Assembly: GCA_014925825.1 (NCBI GenBank) | Contig: JACGCK010000021.1 | Location: 1-64,000 of the forward strand | Source of the DNA: Pholiota molesta | Lineage: Eukaryota; Basidiomycota; Agaricomycetes; Agaricales; Strophariaceae | Length of the DNA stretch: 64,000 nt | Direction: 5' to 3' | Shown here: piece by piece, positions 10,195-19,433 of the stretch | Layout: each line of letters opens with the position of its first letter | Numbering within the stretch: position 1 is the first letter of the stretch | Notes under the pieces: generated by a model | Told to the model about the DNA's origin: nothing | Databases searched by the model: none | The model's input: the letters and a program-made list of their open reading frames with translations, nothing else | Program-made: the position numbers and the translations under genes

Positions 10195-11863
10195 TTATGT
10201 ACGACTGAATACGCGCCGCCCAAAGATGTGAGCCCGATCACTAGGTAAACTATCCACCGTCGAAAAAAGGTCTAGAGCAGCAGCTGTGCGAGCCTCAAGC
10301 ATACCGTCGATTTCCTTCTTCTTTGCCTTCCCAGCCGGAGTCGACGCGAGTTTCTTGCCGGTTTGGAAGCCATAGTCTACCCACCGAAATAGACCACCCG
10401 CGCAATATTGGGTGATAGACATACGCTGGACACCCTCCCCAACCAAGGGAGTGTTACCATGCCGGAGGACGCTTGAAGGAATTAAGATCGTCGTACCGGG
10501 AGGGAATTCGATCACAAGGCCGAGATCGAATAAGACTAGATGTCCTCCAAGCGTTGGGTCATAGTTCCCCAACGCCGTTACTGCACACAGCCCATAAGCG
10601 ACGTTATTGTAATCGGTGTGGTCCACGGTGACTGTTCCAGGGCCTAGGTTGAAGGTGCAAGCGGGAAAGATGCTGCATGTAGGGAAGTTAGGCTGAAGAT
10701 GAGGGGAACGAATGTAAAGGCGTGATAGATAAGATCGATAGGCGTTATAGAGTTTGGGCGCGTAGAACGCGAATGATCCTAATCGAAATAATCAATACTA
10801 GAGGCAAAATAAGGACAACGACGAATTTATGTACCACTTTGAAATCCGGCAATACGTTTTACATCGTCGTGCTCAAGGAGCTTTTCAACGACCCCCCTCA
10901 GCTTGGACGGTACGTTAAGATTACCAGGTACCTAAGGTAGGAAGACACTCAGTAAATGTTCGACAAACGTAGGAGCGAACTGACCACAGAGCCGCCGCCA
11001 AAGGAGACGCCCGTTGGAATGGCATAATACGCTCCGCGTCGATGGCTTCCCAAATCTTTCCCTCCTACGATAAAGCTGCCAGTGCGTCTGGCCTCTACAC
11101 GCGCTTGGGTCATCGCCGATGCCGCATTTCGACATGACGCCATCCAGGTAGGATCAGGGGGGCCTGAGACGAGGAAGATCATAGCTCGCCCTTGGTCCAC
11201 CGCAATGATTTCGGTCGTGCTGGAAAATATATATAAGGCTCGATATTAGTTGCTGAGCAAGAACTCACCGTCCAGTCCATCGCTTCACCTCCATACCTCG
11301 CCCCAGCAGCTCGGGTAATGACCATGTAGTGCCGGATGATGGTGGGTCCAATTTGGCTAGACGGCGACCGATCCAATTTCCTGCAGGAAGTAGTCGAGCT
11401 TCAAAGGGGACAAGCGTAGCAGGAACGTTCTCGTAGCGGGAGAGAGCTTTCATTCTTGGTCGATAGGCCGGAATTGGGGCGCTGGCATTGAGTTTCTTTT
11501 TGAATTGGCGGCGGTGCTGGGATCGATCTTTGTTGCGCGTCGCTTCCACCTTTCCGCTTCTAGCAACCGTATGTAAACGAGATTGGGAAGAGGGCTGAGA
11601 AGTTGACGGCATCTGTGAGTCCGGGGCGTCCGAGGTCTGGAGAGGAACGGAGAGACGGAGAGAGTGTCGACGAGGGGCGCACTCTTCCAGAGGAGTATCC
11701 TCATTGTCACCAATGTCATGCTCCGAACGTAAGTCGGATGCTTCCAATGCGACTCGAAACAGCGGGGCTAGCGTGACTTTGAAAGATATACAGTCTTCAT
11801 TACGCACGCGTAGATGTCCCGAACCCCGAGCACGTATGACCCAAATGATACTCCAGAACGGGT
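10195..11863 (-). CDS. TET/JBP-family 2-oxoglutarate/Fe(II) dioxygenase
   Basis: Reading right to left, exons are 11863-11269, 11219-10988, 10931-10835 and 10778-10195. Phases match across three GT-AG introns, with about 502 codons and no frame break. Family landmarks appear in order: WSLPELLGRGMEVKRWTGR, SGPPDPTW, HRRGAYYAIPTGVSFGGG, KRIAGFQSGSFAFYAPKLY, NFPTCSIFPACTFNLGPGTV, then VDHTDYNN with the HxD iron ligands, GGHLVLFDLGLVIEFPPGT, the distal histidine in SVLRHGN, and RMSITQYCAGGLFRWVDYGF with the likely 2-oxoglutarate arginine. Known family members oxidise 5-methylcytosine or thymine in DNA; the product here is not determined. The true start is uncertain: exon 11863 begins in phase after an AG. 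ATG 11941 is a candidate but needs a weak donor. Such genes are known to travel with KDZ transposons in fungi. Confidence 0.9.
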
Positions 11864-12023
11864 CTACAAATAGCAGAAGTTAATAGAGCGTGTAAGTGAT
11901 TATAAAATGCGACGTACGACTCTGTGGACTGGGGCGTCCATCTGAGATATAGTGAATGTTAAATAAAGTCATTATTAATATCACGTTAAAATATAATACG
12001 CAGCCAAGAAATAGAAACGGAAG

Positions 12024-12237
12024 GCCAGCGTGTCGGGGTAGACTCGTCTGCACCCTGTACACAGCAGAACAGCACAAATATTTCGACTGCAAAAAAGACA
12101 TTCACATAGCCAGTGTGTCAGGGTAGACTCAACTGCACCATGTATACTACGGAACAGCACAAATATTTCGACCGCAAAGGGGACATTCGCATGGCCAGTG
12201 TGTCACGGTAGACTCAACTGCACCATGAGAACTCACC
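12024..12237. repeat. 85-bp tandem repeat, 2.5 copies
   Basis: Units begin at 12024, 12109 and 12194, each with GCCAG[C/T]GTGTC..GGTAGACTC followed by AGAACAGCACAAATATTTCGA or a close variant. Spacing is exactly 85 bp. The block lies upstream of the TET/JBP gene, in its probable 5' region, and could be promoter-associated. No protein or RNA signal is seen. Confidence 0.85.
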
Positions 12238-12508
12238 AGCTAAACTGAGACGTGAAAATGATCTATTATAAAAGATGAGAAGGAACAATGAGCGGACAAG
12301 CAAGTTGCAAAATACCTTGGAGGATATGGGTATGGGTAAGGGGGGGGTAAGGATACAAGAGGAATTGGGGGCAATCGAGGCGGACGCCTATAAGGTTTCG
12401 GACGTGATGCGGTCAATATTTCCATTTTTGGGAGAAACGATCATTCCATTTTTGGACTCAGATCAGATCTCACCACGATCACTTCACTGATAGGTTTGGC
12501 CGAGCCAA

Positions 12509-13135
12509 TCAGAATGGTCGCAAACGGTCGCAATCCATACATGGGGTCGCAAACAGGTCGCAAACGGTCAGGAAAGTGCAGAGTCTACCGTTATATGAGG
12601 TTATTGGAAAACGTTTTGACTTAAATAAGCAGTAGCTTTACATGTAGAATAATCCACCTAAGTAATCGCCTAGAATCATATATTACATGTCTGTGTAGAA
12701 CTGTGTCGCAGTTCATTCTCGTTCTTTCAAAAGTAATCTGTAATATGTGATTCAACTTTCGATAGAAGTATTGAGTCTCAAACCATAGTTAATTGTCTTC
12801 CTTCAATGATACCTGCACACAAAATATACCTATAATACCTAATACTGCGGCGCTATAGAGGTTTTTCTAATGTGCACCGTCTTTACTACTTTGTGTAATT
12901 TGTCCATATAGGAAACTTCAATGAAGGTACGAGTGTCAAAACATAGTCAAGCCGCTATCAGTAATATCTACTTGCGTGCAAAATCTACTGTAGAACACCT
13001 ACGGCGGGAGCGGTCTTGACAATCATATATTGAACATGCATTATCTGTACAGGTATTACAGTTGGTCTTTCGCCTGGTATTAATTAAACCTCAGCAAGGC
13101 TTGTTGTTTGGGTCGCAAATAGGTCGCAAATCGAA
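12509..13135. repeat. GGTCGCAAA motif clusters in an AT-rich spacer
   Basis: Five near copies of GGTCGCAA(A) lie at 12509-12570 and two more at 13110-13135, with about 540 bp of AT-rich sequence between them. That interior has two loosely similar segments (about 12775-12860 and 12935-13015; CAAA[C/A]CATAGT...AAAATCTAC-like). The clusters could be the ends of a small degenerate element, but I find no clean target duplication. Confidence 0.4.
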
Positions 13136-14598
13136 GTGGCTCATGCACCTTAACCAGCCATAGACGCTAGATTCATGTATCAAAATGGGTAGTTACCCAT
13201 CTAGAGTGATACATCCACACCGGTAGTTACCCATGGGTCATCTGGCAGGGGATTTTAGAGGATGTGCCGGGTGCGCCGTGGCTGACCAATTGATGGCTGG
13301 GTGAGCGGGTGATGGGGTGTATGTGCCGTGTATCCCAAAAGGGGTAGCGGGATGGGTAGGGCGCTGTGGATGGGGGCGGGCGCGGGGCGGGCGCTTGGGG
13401 CCGTAGCCTAACACGGGTAAACAACGCAGCATTTGATGCTCGGGGGGCCGCGCTCGCTGTAGGGCGGCGTTGGGGCGCTTTTGAGCGGAAAAAAAGGCGG
13501 GGTGTATATAAATAATGTATGCACCTAATGCAGCCCTGTGCGCCTGTTGGGGAGGGCGGGAAGGGGTGGATTCGGCGGGGGGCTTATGGATGACACTCTA
13601 TATTTAGCGGGCAATATCTAATATTAGATTTCTTGCACGTAGCGCTGGCGCCTGCTCGCGTTTCCGTTGTTTTTCCTCGTTTTCGGGGGGCTTTACAGAG
13701 TATAGGACAGTGAATTAATTAAATTATACTACGACAGGATTATATATACTAATTATAAGGAGGAGAGAGAAGGGCACAGAGAGGACGAGCAAACGCTCGT
13801 CCTTGCTGCCCCCGCCCTCGCCGTCCATTCCCCACCGCCATCGCCCTCGCCACCTGGTCCGTCGTGGTCGCTGTAGTTCGCTGCTCGTCGTCTCGCCGGT
13901 TGTTAACCGTCCTCGCTGGCCGGCCGTCCGTTCTGCGCTCTGGCCATTTGTCCTCGCTGGCCATTCTGCGTGCTTGCTGGTAGGCCGTGCGTTCTGCTAG
14001 CTGGCCGTCCGTCGTGCTTGCTGGCTGTTGTCCGTCCTCGCTCGCCGGCAGTCCGTTCTGTTCGCTGGCTGTTGTCCGTCTGCTCTGCTCGCTGGCCGTC
14101 TGTCGTGTTGGCTGGCCGTCGTCCGCTGACCGTCGTCCTGGCTGGCTGTCGTCCCAGCTCGCCATCGGTGCCGCTGGCCCCTCGTTCACACTCCTGGACC
14201 CTGGCCGTCGTCCTGGCTCGCCGTCGGCGTTGCTGGCTGGCGTCCTGGCTCGACGTCGATGTCGATGGCCCCTCGTTCGCTCTCCTGGCCCCTGGCCGTC
14301 GTCCGCTCGCCGTCGTCCTGGCTCGCCGTCGGCGCTGCTGGCTGGCGTCCTGGCTCGCCGTCGATGTCGATGGCCCTCGTTCGCTCTCCTGGCCCCTGGT
14401 CGTCGTCCGCTCGCCGTCGTCCTGGCTCGCCGTCGGCGCTGCTGGCTGTCGTCCTGGCTCGCCGTCGGTGTCGCTTACCCCTCGGTCGCACTCATGGCCC
14501 CTCGTTTGCATCCGCTGCCTGTCACCTCCACCCACGCGCCCCTCCTGCTCGCCACCCGCACCCACACCCCACACCATGTGAGGGGAGCTTTCCAGTTG

Positions 14599-15930
14599 AG
14601 AAGCCGGCCCACATCCCTCATTCGAGGGGAGGGGCGCACGGTGTGGTAGGGCGGCGGCGAGCGCCTTCTGCGCGGCTGCTCGCATCGGTGATGTCCAAAA
14701 CCGGCCCACATCCCTCGTTGGAGGGGAGGGGCACGCGGCTAAGTCGAGGGTCGGCGGCCAGCCGACAGAGGAGAGCAGATGGAGGAGGGACGAGGAGGGG
14801 TGGTACAAGTGCAAGATCAACCATGTTTTTTCAAACTCCGCCTGAAACGACCGGCAAATGTATTGCCGGTACTTTTGCCATCGTCGAGGACGTCGCTGAG
14901 GGCGTCTATCATTTTTTTAAGCCATGTTTTTGTTTGTATTACAGTAGGTAGTTAGTATAGGTAGTACTACTCAAGAAGAATTTCAAGAAATTACTTCAAA
15001 ATGATGTTATTTGCTATTTCATGAATTCCGTGGTGATCTTCGTTTTCACACTAAAAATATTGGAATGAAGATTAATTTTTTGAGAAAGATCTATGTTAGT
15101 TACACAGCTAAAAACTGCCTGAATATATAATAGACCATCTATAGTACACTTTCCAATGTTTTTCTGAGTGAGGTACATATTGTATGAACAAATACATTCA
15201 TTGTACTTGAAACCGGTCAACTAAGTGTTAGATTTTTAAGATGTCTCTTGCGTCGAAGTAAGTCCAATCATATTCAACTAGTTAAACTTCGATTCCTCAG
15301 ACCGGAGAGCACTTTTAACTAAGTATAACTATTCTACATTATACCTAGATACTTATTTTGTTGATACATCTCAAATCGACGTGGACCGGGACGTATTGAA
15401 CGACGAGCGCGACTTTGGTCGGGCCCGGGCCGGAGACTCCAGCCAATAGGGTGTGCCGCGGGAATCACGGGACACAGCGATCAACCATGTTCAACATGGT
15501 TGATCTTGCTCCTGGACCTCTATGTACGACCACCACCACCTCGCGGCCTCTCTCCTAGCGGCCTCCCTCCTCCCTCCTCCCACTCCTCGCCCCCGCCTCG
15601 ACTTAGCTGCGTGCCCCTCCCCTCCAACGAGGGATGTGGGCCGGCTGTGGAACTTGATACTGCGGCCGTACCCGCCGCCCTCTTCGCTCTGCCGCCCAGC
15701 CACCTCTCGCCGGATGGGCGACCACAACGGACGATGGGCAGCGACCCAGCGGAGGAACGGACAGCGTGCACGATGAATGGCGAGCACGATCGATTGCGAG
15801 GACGACGCACGGTGAGGATGACGCACGGTGAGCACGACGACCACACCACTCTCCCACCTACCGACCACCACCATCAACCTCCTCTAGTCGCCGTGACCCC
15901 CTCCCCTCCAACGAGGGATGTGGGCCGGCT
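14599..15930. repeat. Four symmetric copies of a CCGGCCCACATCCCTC hairpin motif
   Basis: The motif GCCGGCCCACATCCCTC plus the hairpin-forming CGTTGGAGGGGAGGGG occurs forward at about 14603 and 14701, and in reverse complement at about 15614-15645 and 15897-15930. The copies are arranged symmetrically about the centre of the foldback element. Each contains a short self-complementary CCCTC...GAGGG stem. Confidence 0.8.
14825..15478. mobile_element. Nested AT-rich insertion at the centre of the foldback element
   Basis: The direct repeat GATCAACCATGTT occurs at 14814-14826 and again at 15479-15491. Immediately to the right, 15479-15505 form a nearly perfect 27-bp palindrome. Removing the segment between the direct repeats restores a continuous foldback centre, so this looks like a later insertion with a target duplication of about 11-13 bp. 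The insert is AT-rich except at its right end. It has no obvious terminal inverted repeats or coding frame, so its class is unknown. Confidence 0.55.
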
Positions 15931-17670
15931 ATCTTTCTTGATACCGCGGATTCCCAAGGGCCACCATTGACGGTGACGGAACCACCAGCCTGCCTCCTTC
16001 CACCAGCCACCCTCCTTCCGCCTTCCACCCTCCCAACTATACCGCCATCGACCTCCACCGTCGACGCGCACGGCGGACGGCCACCAAGCACGAACTGCGG
16101 CCAGCGAGCATGGCGCGCGGCCAGCGAGCACAAACCGCGGTCAGCGAGCACCACGGACGGCCAGAACGCGGCCAGCGAGCACCGCGGACGGCGGATGGGG
16201 CCATATGGCGAACAAAGGCGTGAGGGTGTGGGTCTGGGTGGCGAGCAGGGGGAGCGGGTGGAGGTGAGAGCCAGCGGGTGCAAACGACGGACAGCGAGTG
16301 CAAATCAGGGGCCAATAACACGACGACGAGCTGGGATAACAGCGAGCCAGGACGACAGCCAGCAACGCCGACGGCGAGCCAGGACCATGGCCAGCAACGC
16401 CAATAGTCAGCGACGACGACGGTCAGCGATCACGACTGCCAGCCAGCGAGCAGAGCGGACAACCAGCGAGCAGAGCAGACACCCAGCGAGCAGAGCGGAC
16501 GGGCAGCGAGCAGAGCGGACGGGCGACAGCCAGCTAGCACGACGGACGGCCAGCTAGCAGAACGCACGGCCGGCCAGCGAGCACGAATAACGGCCAGCGA
16601 GCAGAACGCACGGCCGGCCAGCGAGGATGGACAACAGCCGGCGAGGACGACGAGCAGCGACCTATGGCGACCACGACGGACTGGATGGCGAGGGCGATGG
16701 ACGGTGGGGGCAACGGATGGCGAGGGCGGAAGCCACGCACGGGGGGCAGCAAGGACGAGCGAATGTCGCTCGGCCTATCTGTACCCTCCTGTCTACGTTA
16801 TATAAAATACATTTAATGTAGTAGTGTATAATCAATGAAATAAATGCTGTTCATCAAGTAAAATGCGAGGGAAAATGAGGAAAGCGACGGGAATCGCGAG
16901 CAGGCGCCCGCGCTATGTAGAAATTTTCTAAAATTAGATATTGCCCCGCTAAATATAGCACGTCATCCATAAGCCCCCCGCTGAATCCATCCCATCCCGC
17001 CCTCCCCGACGCCCGCAAAGAGCTGCATTAGGTCCAGGTATTATTTATCTATATTCCGCCTTTTTTTCCCGACACAAATCGCCCCCGACGCCGCCCTACA
17101 GCGAGCGCGGCCCCCCGAGCATCAAATCCTGCGTTGTTTACCTATGTTAGGCTACAGCCCCAAGCCCCCGCCCCGCGCCCGCCCCCGTCCACAGCACCCT
17201 ACACATCCCGCTACCCCTTTTAGGACACACGGCACATAAGCTCCATCACCCGCTCACCCAGCCATCAATTTGTCAGCCACGGCGCACCCGGCATATCCTC
17301 TAATTCCCCTGCCAAATGACCCATGGGTAACTACCGGTGGGGATGTATCACTCTAGATGGGTAACTACCCATTTTGATGCATGAAACTAGTGTCTACAGG
17401 TGCCTTAACCTCCTACCATGATGACACGTACATCAAAGTCGAAGCCTGCTAGCCACGATGGCTTAACAAAGCACCAACGCTACTATCAGAGGTCTGTTTT
17501 TGTTTCATTTTTTCCCTCATAATTTCCTTACGTTGAGCACAATTAGAAATAAAGAAACCATACGTAAAAAAAACGGAATAATTAACAAGAGAAGGCGTAC
17601 CGTCCAGTATGTCAGAGTCATTATTTCCAGCATTATGTATTTCTCAATAAAAAAAATTGACTGTGTTCAG

Positions 17671-18105
17671 GGCTGCGACAACCTCTGCTGGTTCAATGCC
17701 TCCCCCGAAAACATCCCAGATTCTTCAACGAGCCTAGAAGACCACAACGCAGTCATGGCCGAAATGAAAGAAATTGCAGAAGAGGTTAACGCCTGGGTTC
17801 GTACATGGTTCTCATATGATTCAGGAAGTACGATGAGAGGCAATATGAGGAAGATGGATGGTGCAAAGGCTCGTCGAATTCATAATGAGGGCGGAAAGCT
17901 GAGCATGCGACTTTGCGATGTGATCGAGCTTCCATATTTCACCATGGGTATGGACACACGTTTTAGGGCTCTGTTCAAGTTCACAGAGTTGAATATGCTT
18001 CTGACTTCATGTCTTGCCGCACTTGACGTTGTAATGGACAACTACTTAGAAGACGAACTTTTATCTTACAATCATTTGGGGGAATGTAGTATTCAGCTTG
18101 ATTAG
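17671..18105 (+). CDS. Hypothetical protein, 5' end missing
   Basis: An open frame from a plausible acceptor (GTGTTCAG at 17670) to a stop at 18103-18105 encodes about 144 residues. It has ordinary amino-acid composition, for example AVMAEMKEIAEEVNAWVRTW and KLSMRLCDVIELPYF. I do not recognise a domain. No convincing first exon is seen before the foldback element, whose right end lies 270 bp upstream, so the 5' part may have been separated by that insertion or lost. Confidence 0.4.
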   Translation, partial: GCDNLCWFNASPENIPDSSTSLEDHNAVMAEMKEIAEEVNAWVRTWFSYDSGSTMRGNMRKMDGAKARRIHNEGGKLSMRLCDVIELPYFTMGMDTRFRALFKFTELNMLLTSCLAALDVVMDNYLEDELLSYNHLGECSIQLD

Positions 18106-18211
18106 ATAGATTATACCCAATTGATCCTATCTCAGGCTTTCGATGTTGGAACTGGTTGTGGAGACGCAGATGACAAAATTGCAGTATATTCAAAGGTCAA
18201 AACGGGTACAA

Positions 18212-18885
18212 TTATAAAGTCTCAATTGTCTGCTCGCCAATGGCCCTGAAAACATGCCCCGCAGCTAGCTCTGCCAAGAAATTGGCGCGCGCAAGTTCAT
18301 GGGTGGTATATCTTCCAAAAACGTTGCCCGTTATGCCAGCCGTGTTCGGGGTGGTGTGCTCTCTAAAAGACACAGTCAGTATGTAACGTGTAAAGGAATA
18401 AAGTCCACTGACGCTCCGACATAAACCCCTGGGTTTCTGGCGACGACAAATGAATACCATCGGCGCGGAATGGCGTCCACAATTGCGGGCGTGTCTATAT
18501 GTTGAGTTTCAGCCCAGGGACTTCATTGACAGTTCATTCGACTCACCAGGATGCGACAACGGAGACAGTGTGTTGATGTGCGACATGTCAAGCTTCTCAC
18601 GCTCAGATACAACATTGACGCGTCGTACAAGTCCTTGGTGCAAGGCCAGGGCATATGCTGCATCTGCCTCACCCTGTGTTACATACGGGATGGCTTGGGC
18701 GTTGGTGACTCCAAGGGTATTGGCGTTAATAGTGTCGCTAGAAATGATATCCTATTCAGCATTTTATAAAGTTAAGACAGTTGAAGACTCAACGAGCCCT
18801 GAAAGACGCCGGGGTGGCGCCCGACGATGACGGCATACCATCGCTGCGAGCCATCGAGGTCGCTGAGGTTTACAGGTTGGGTCAT
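18212..18885 (-). CDS. Protein with two RNase H1-N/viroplasmin-like modules (171 aa)
   Basis: The gene has four exons (18885-18794, 18737-18547, 18494-18413, 18362-18212) with fully matching phases. It encodes 171 residues starting MTQPVNLSDLDGSQRWY. Two similar modules follow one another: RWYAVIVGRHPGVFQG...AIPYVTQGEADAAYALALHQG and RWYSFVVARNPGVYVG...NVFGRYTTHELARANFLAEL. The pattern (W-Y-x-V-V-x-G-R-x-P-G-V, then a Thr/Glu helix with A-x4-A-x-x-x-G) fits the small RNA:DNA-hybrid-binding fold at the N-terminus of RNase H1, also called the viroplasmin-like fold. No catalytic RNase H domain follows. Role unknown; it may bind duplex nucleic acid. The first intron uses a GTTGAG donor, the weakest point of the model. 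Confidence 0.6.
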
Positions 18886-19433
18886 TGTAGGGAAAGGAGG
18901 GGACGGAAACAACGTAGACTTGTACAAACTGCTTTGTACAAGATTATGTTAGTTGGGGGAGGGGAGGGGGAAAGCAGTTGGAATTGGGGGCGATGAAAAT
19001 CCTACTGAGTATTATAGGAGGTTATTAAGTTGACTAAATGCAGATAGATTCAGATCCAGATCCAGATTCAACACTGCGCCACATATATTTCAAAATCCAA
19101 ACCATAGCATGTGGCAAGACAGATTTCGCAGATGATACCATCGGTCACCAGGCTCCTAGAGAATCATGGTCTCGATAGGGTCCCCAAATGTCCACATGAG
19201 TATTTCGATTAGAGTGTCCACATGAGTATTGCCTGGTATAGATTAGTCATTTTAGATGAGTTTGCTCTGGATTTATGGAGAAGTATGGAATACGAATCCA
19301 CCGGTGCAGTTTCACTGGATTTTTTCAAATATACGATACGGTGAATTTTCTCTGCCTACCCTCATATTTTCCCTCGTCAATTCAGTGTATATTCAACGAT
19401 CTCACACTCGCACTCACTTCCCAAGTTTCAAGA
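18886..19433. other. Intergenic region between divergent genes
   Basis: This is a bidirectional 5' region between the two-module gene and the coiled-coil gene. A single degenerate half of the dyad repeat (TTTCACTGGATTTT) occurs at about 19310. TATA-like AT-rich stretches are present, but no clear box can be assigned. Confidence 0.4.

Larger units (their letters stand above)
13156..17402. mobile_element. 4.2-kb foldback DNA element with 8-bp target duplication
   Basis: The left arm from 13161 (TAGACGCTAGATTCATGTAT...) matches the reverse complement of the right arm ending at 17396 (...TAGTGTCTA), and the match continues inward with interruptions to about 14824 and 15489. Both outer arms share GGGTAGTTACCC, a CCCATGGGT block and long GC-rich stretches, and both inner arms share degenerate GCTGGCCGTCC-type repeats. 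The octamer CCTTAACC flanks the element exactly at 13148-13155 and 17403-17410. Eight-base duplications are made by hAT and by KDZ/Zisupton-type transposases. There is no credible internal gene, so it is non-autonomous. The long open frames inside are products of low-complexity repeats. Confidence 0.85.

Noticed and set aside
13903..14820. Frames of 200-305 codons inside the foldback element
   Set aside because: They are translations of degenerate GC-rich repeats (Ser/Arg/Thr/Asp-rich on one strand, Leu/Pro/Trp/Cys-rich on the other) and occur in mirror image in both arms.
18450..18830. A 126-codon plus-strand frame over the two-module gene
   Set aside because: The minus-strand reading shows two internally homologous modules and four in-phase introns; the plus frame has no motif.
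18212..18885. Endogenous caulimovirus fragment, because of the viroplasmin-like modules
   Set aside because: The gene has four clean introns and no other viral protein nearby; the fold is also common in cellular RNase H1 N-termini and fungal proteins.
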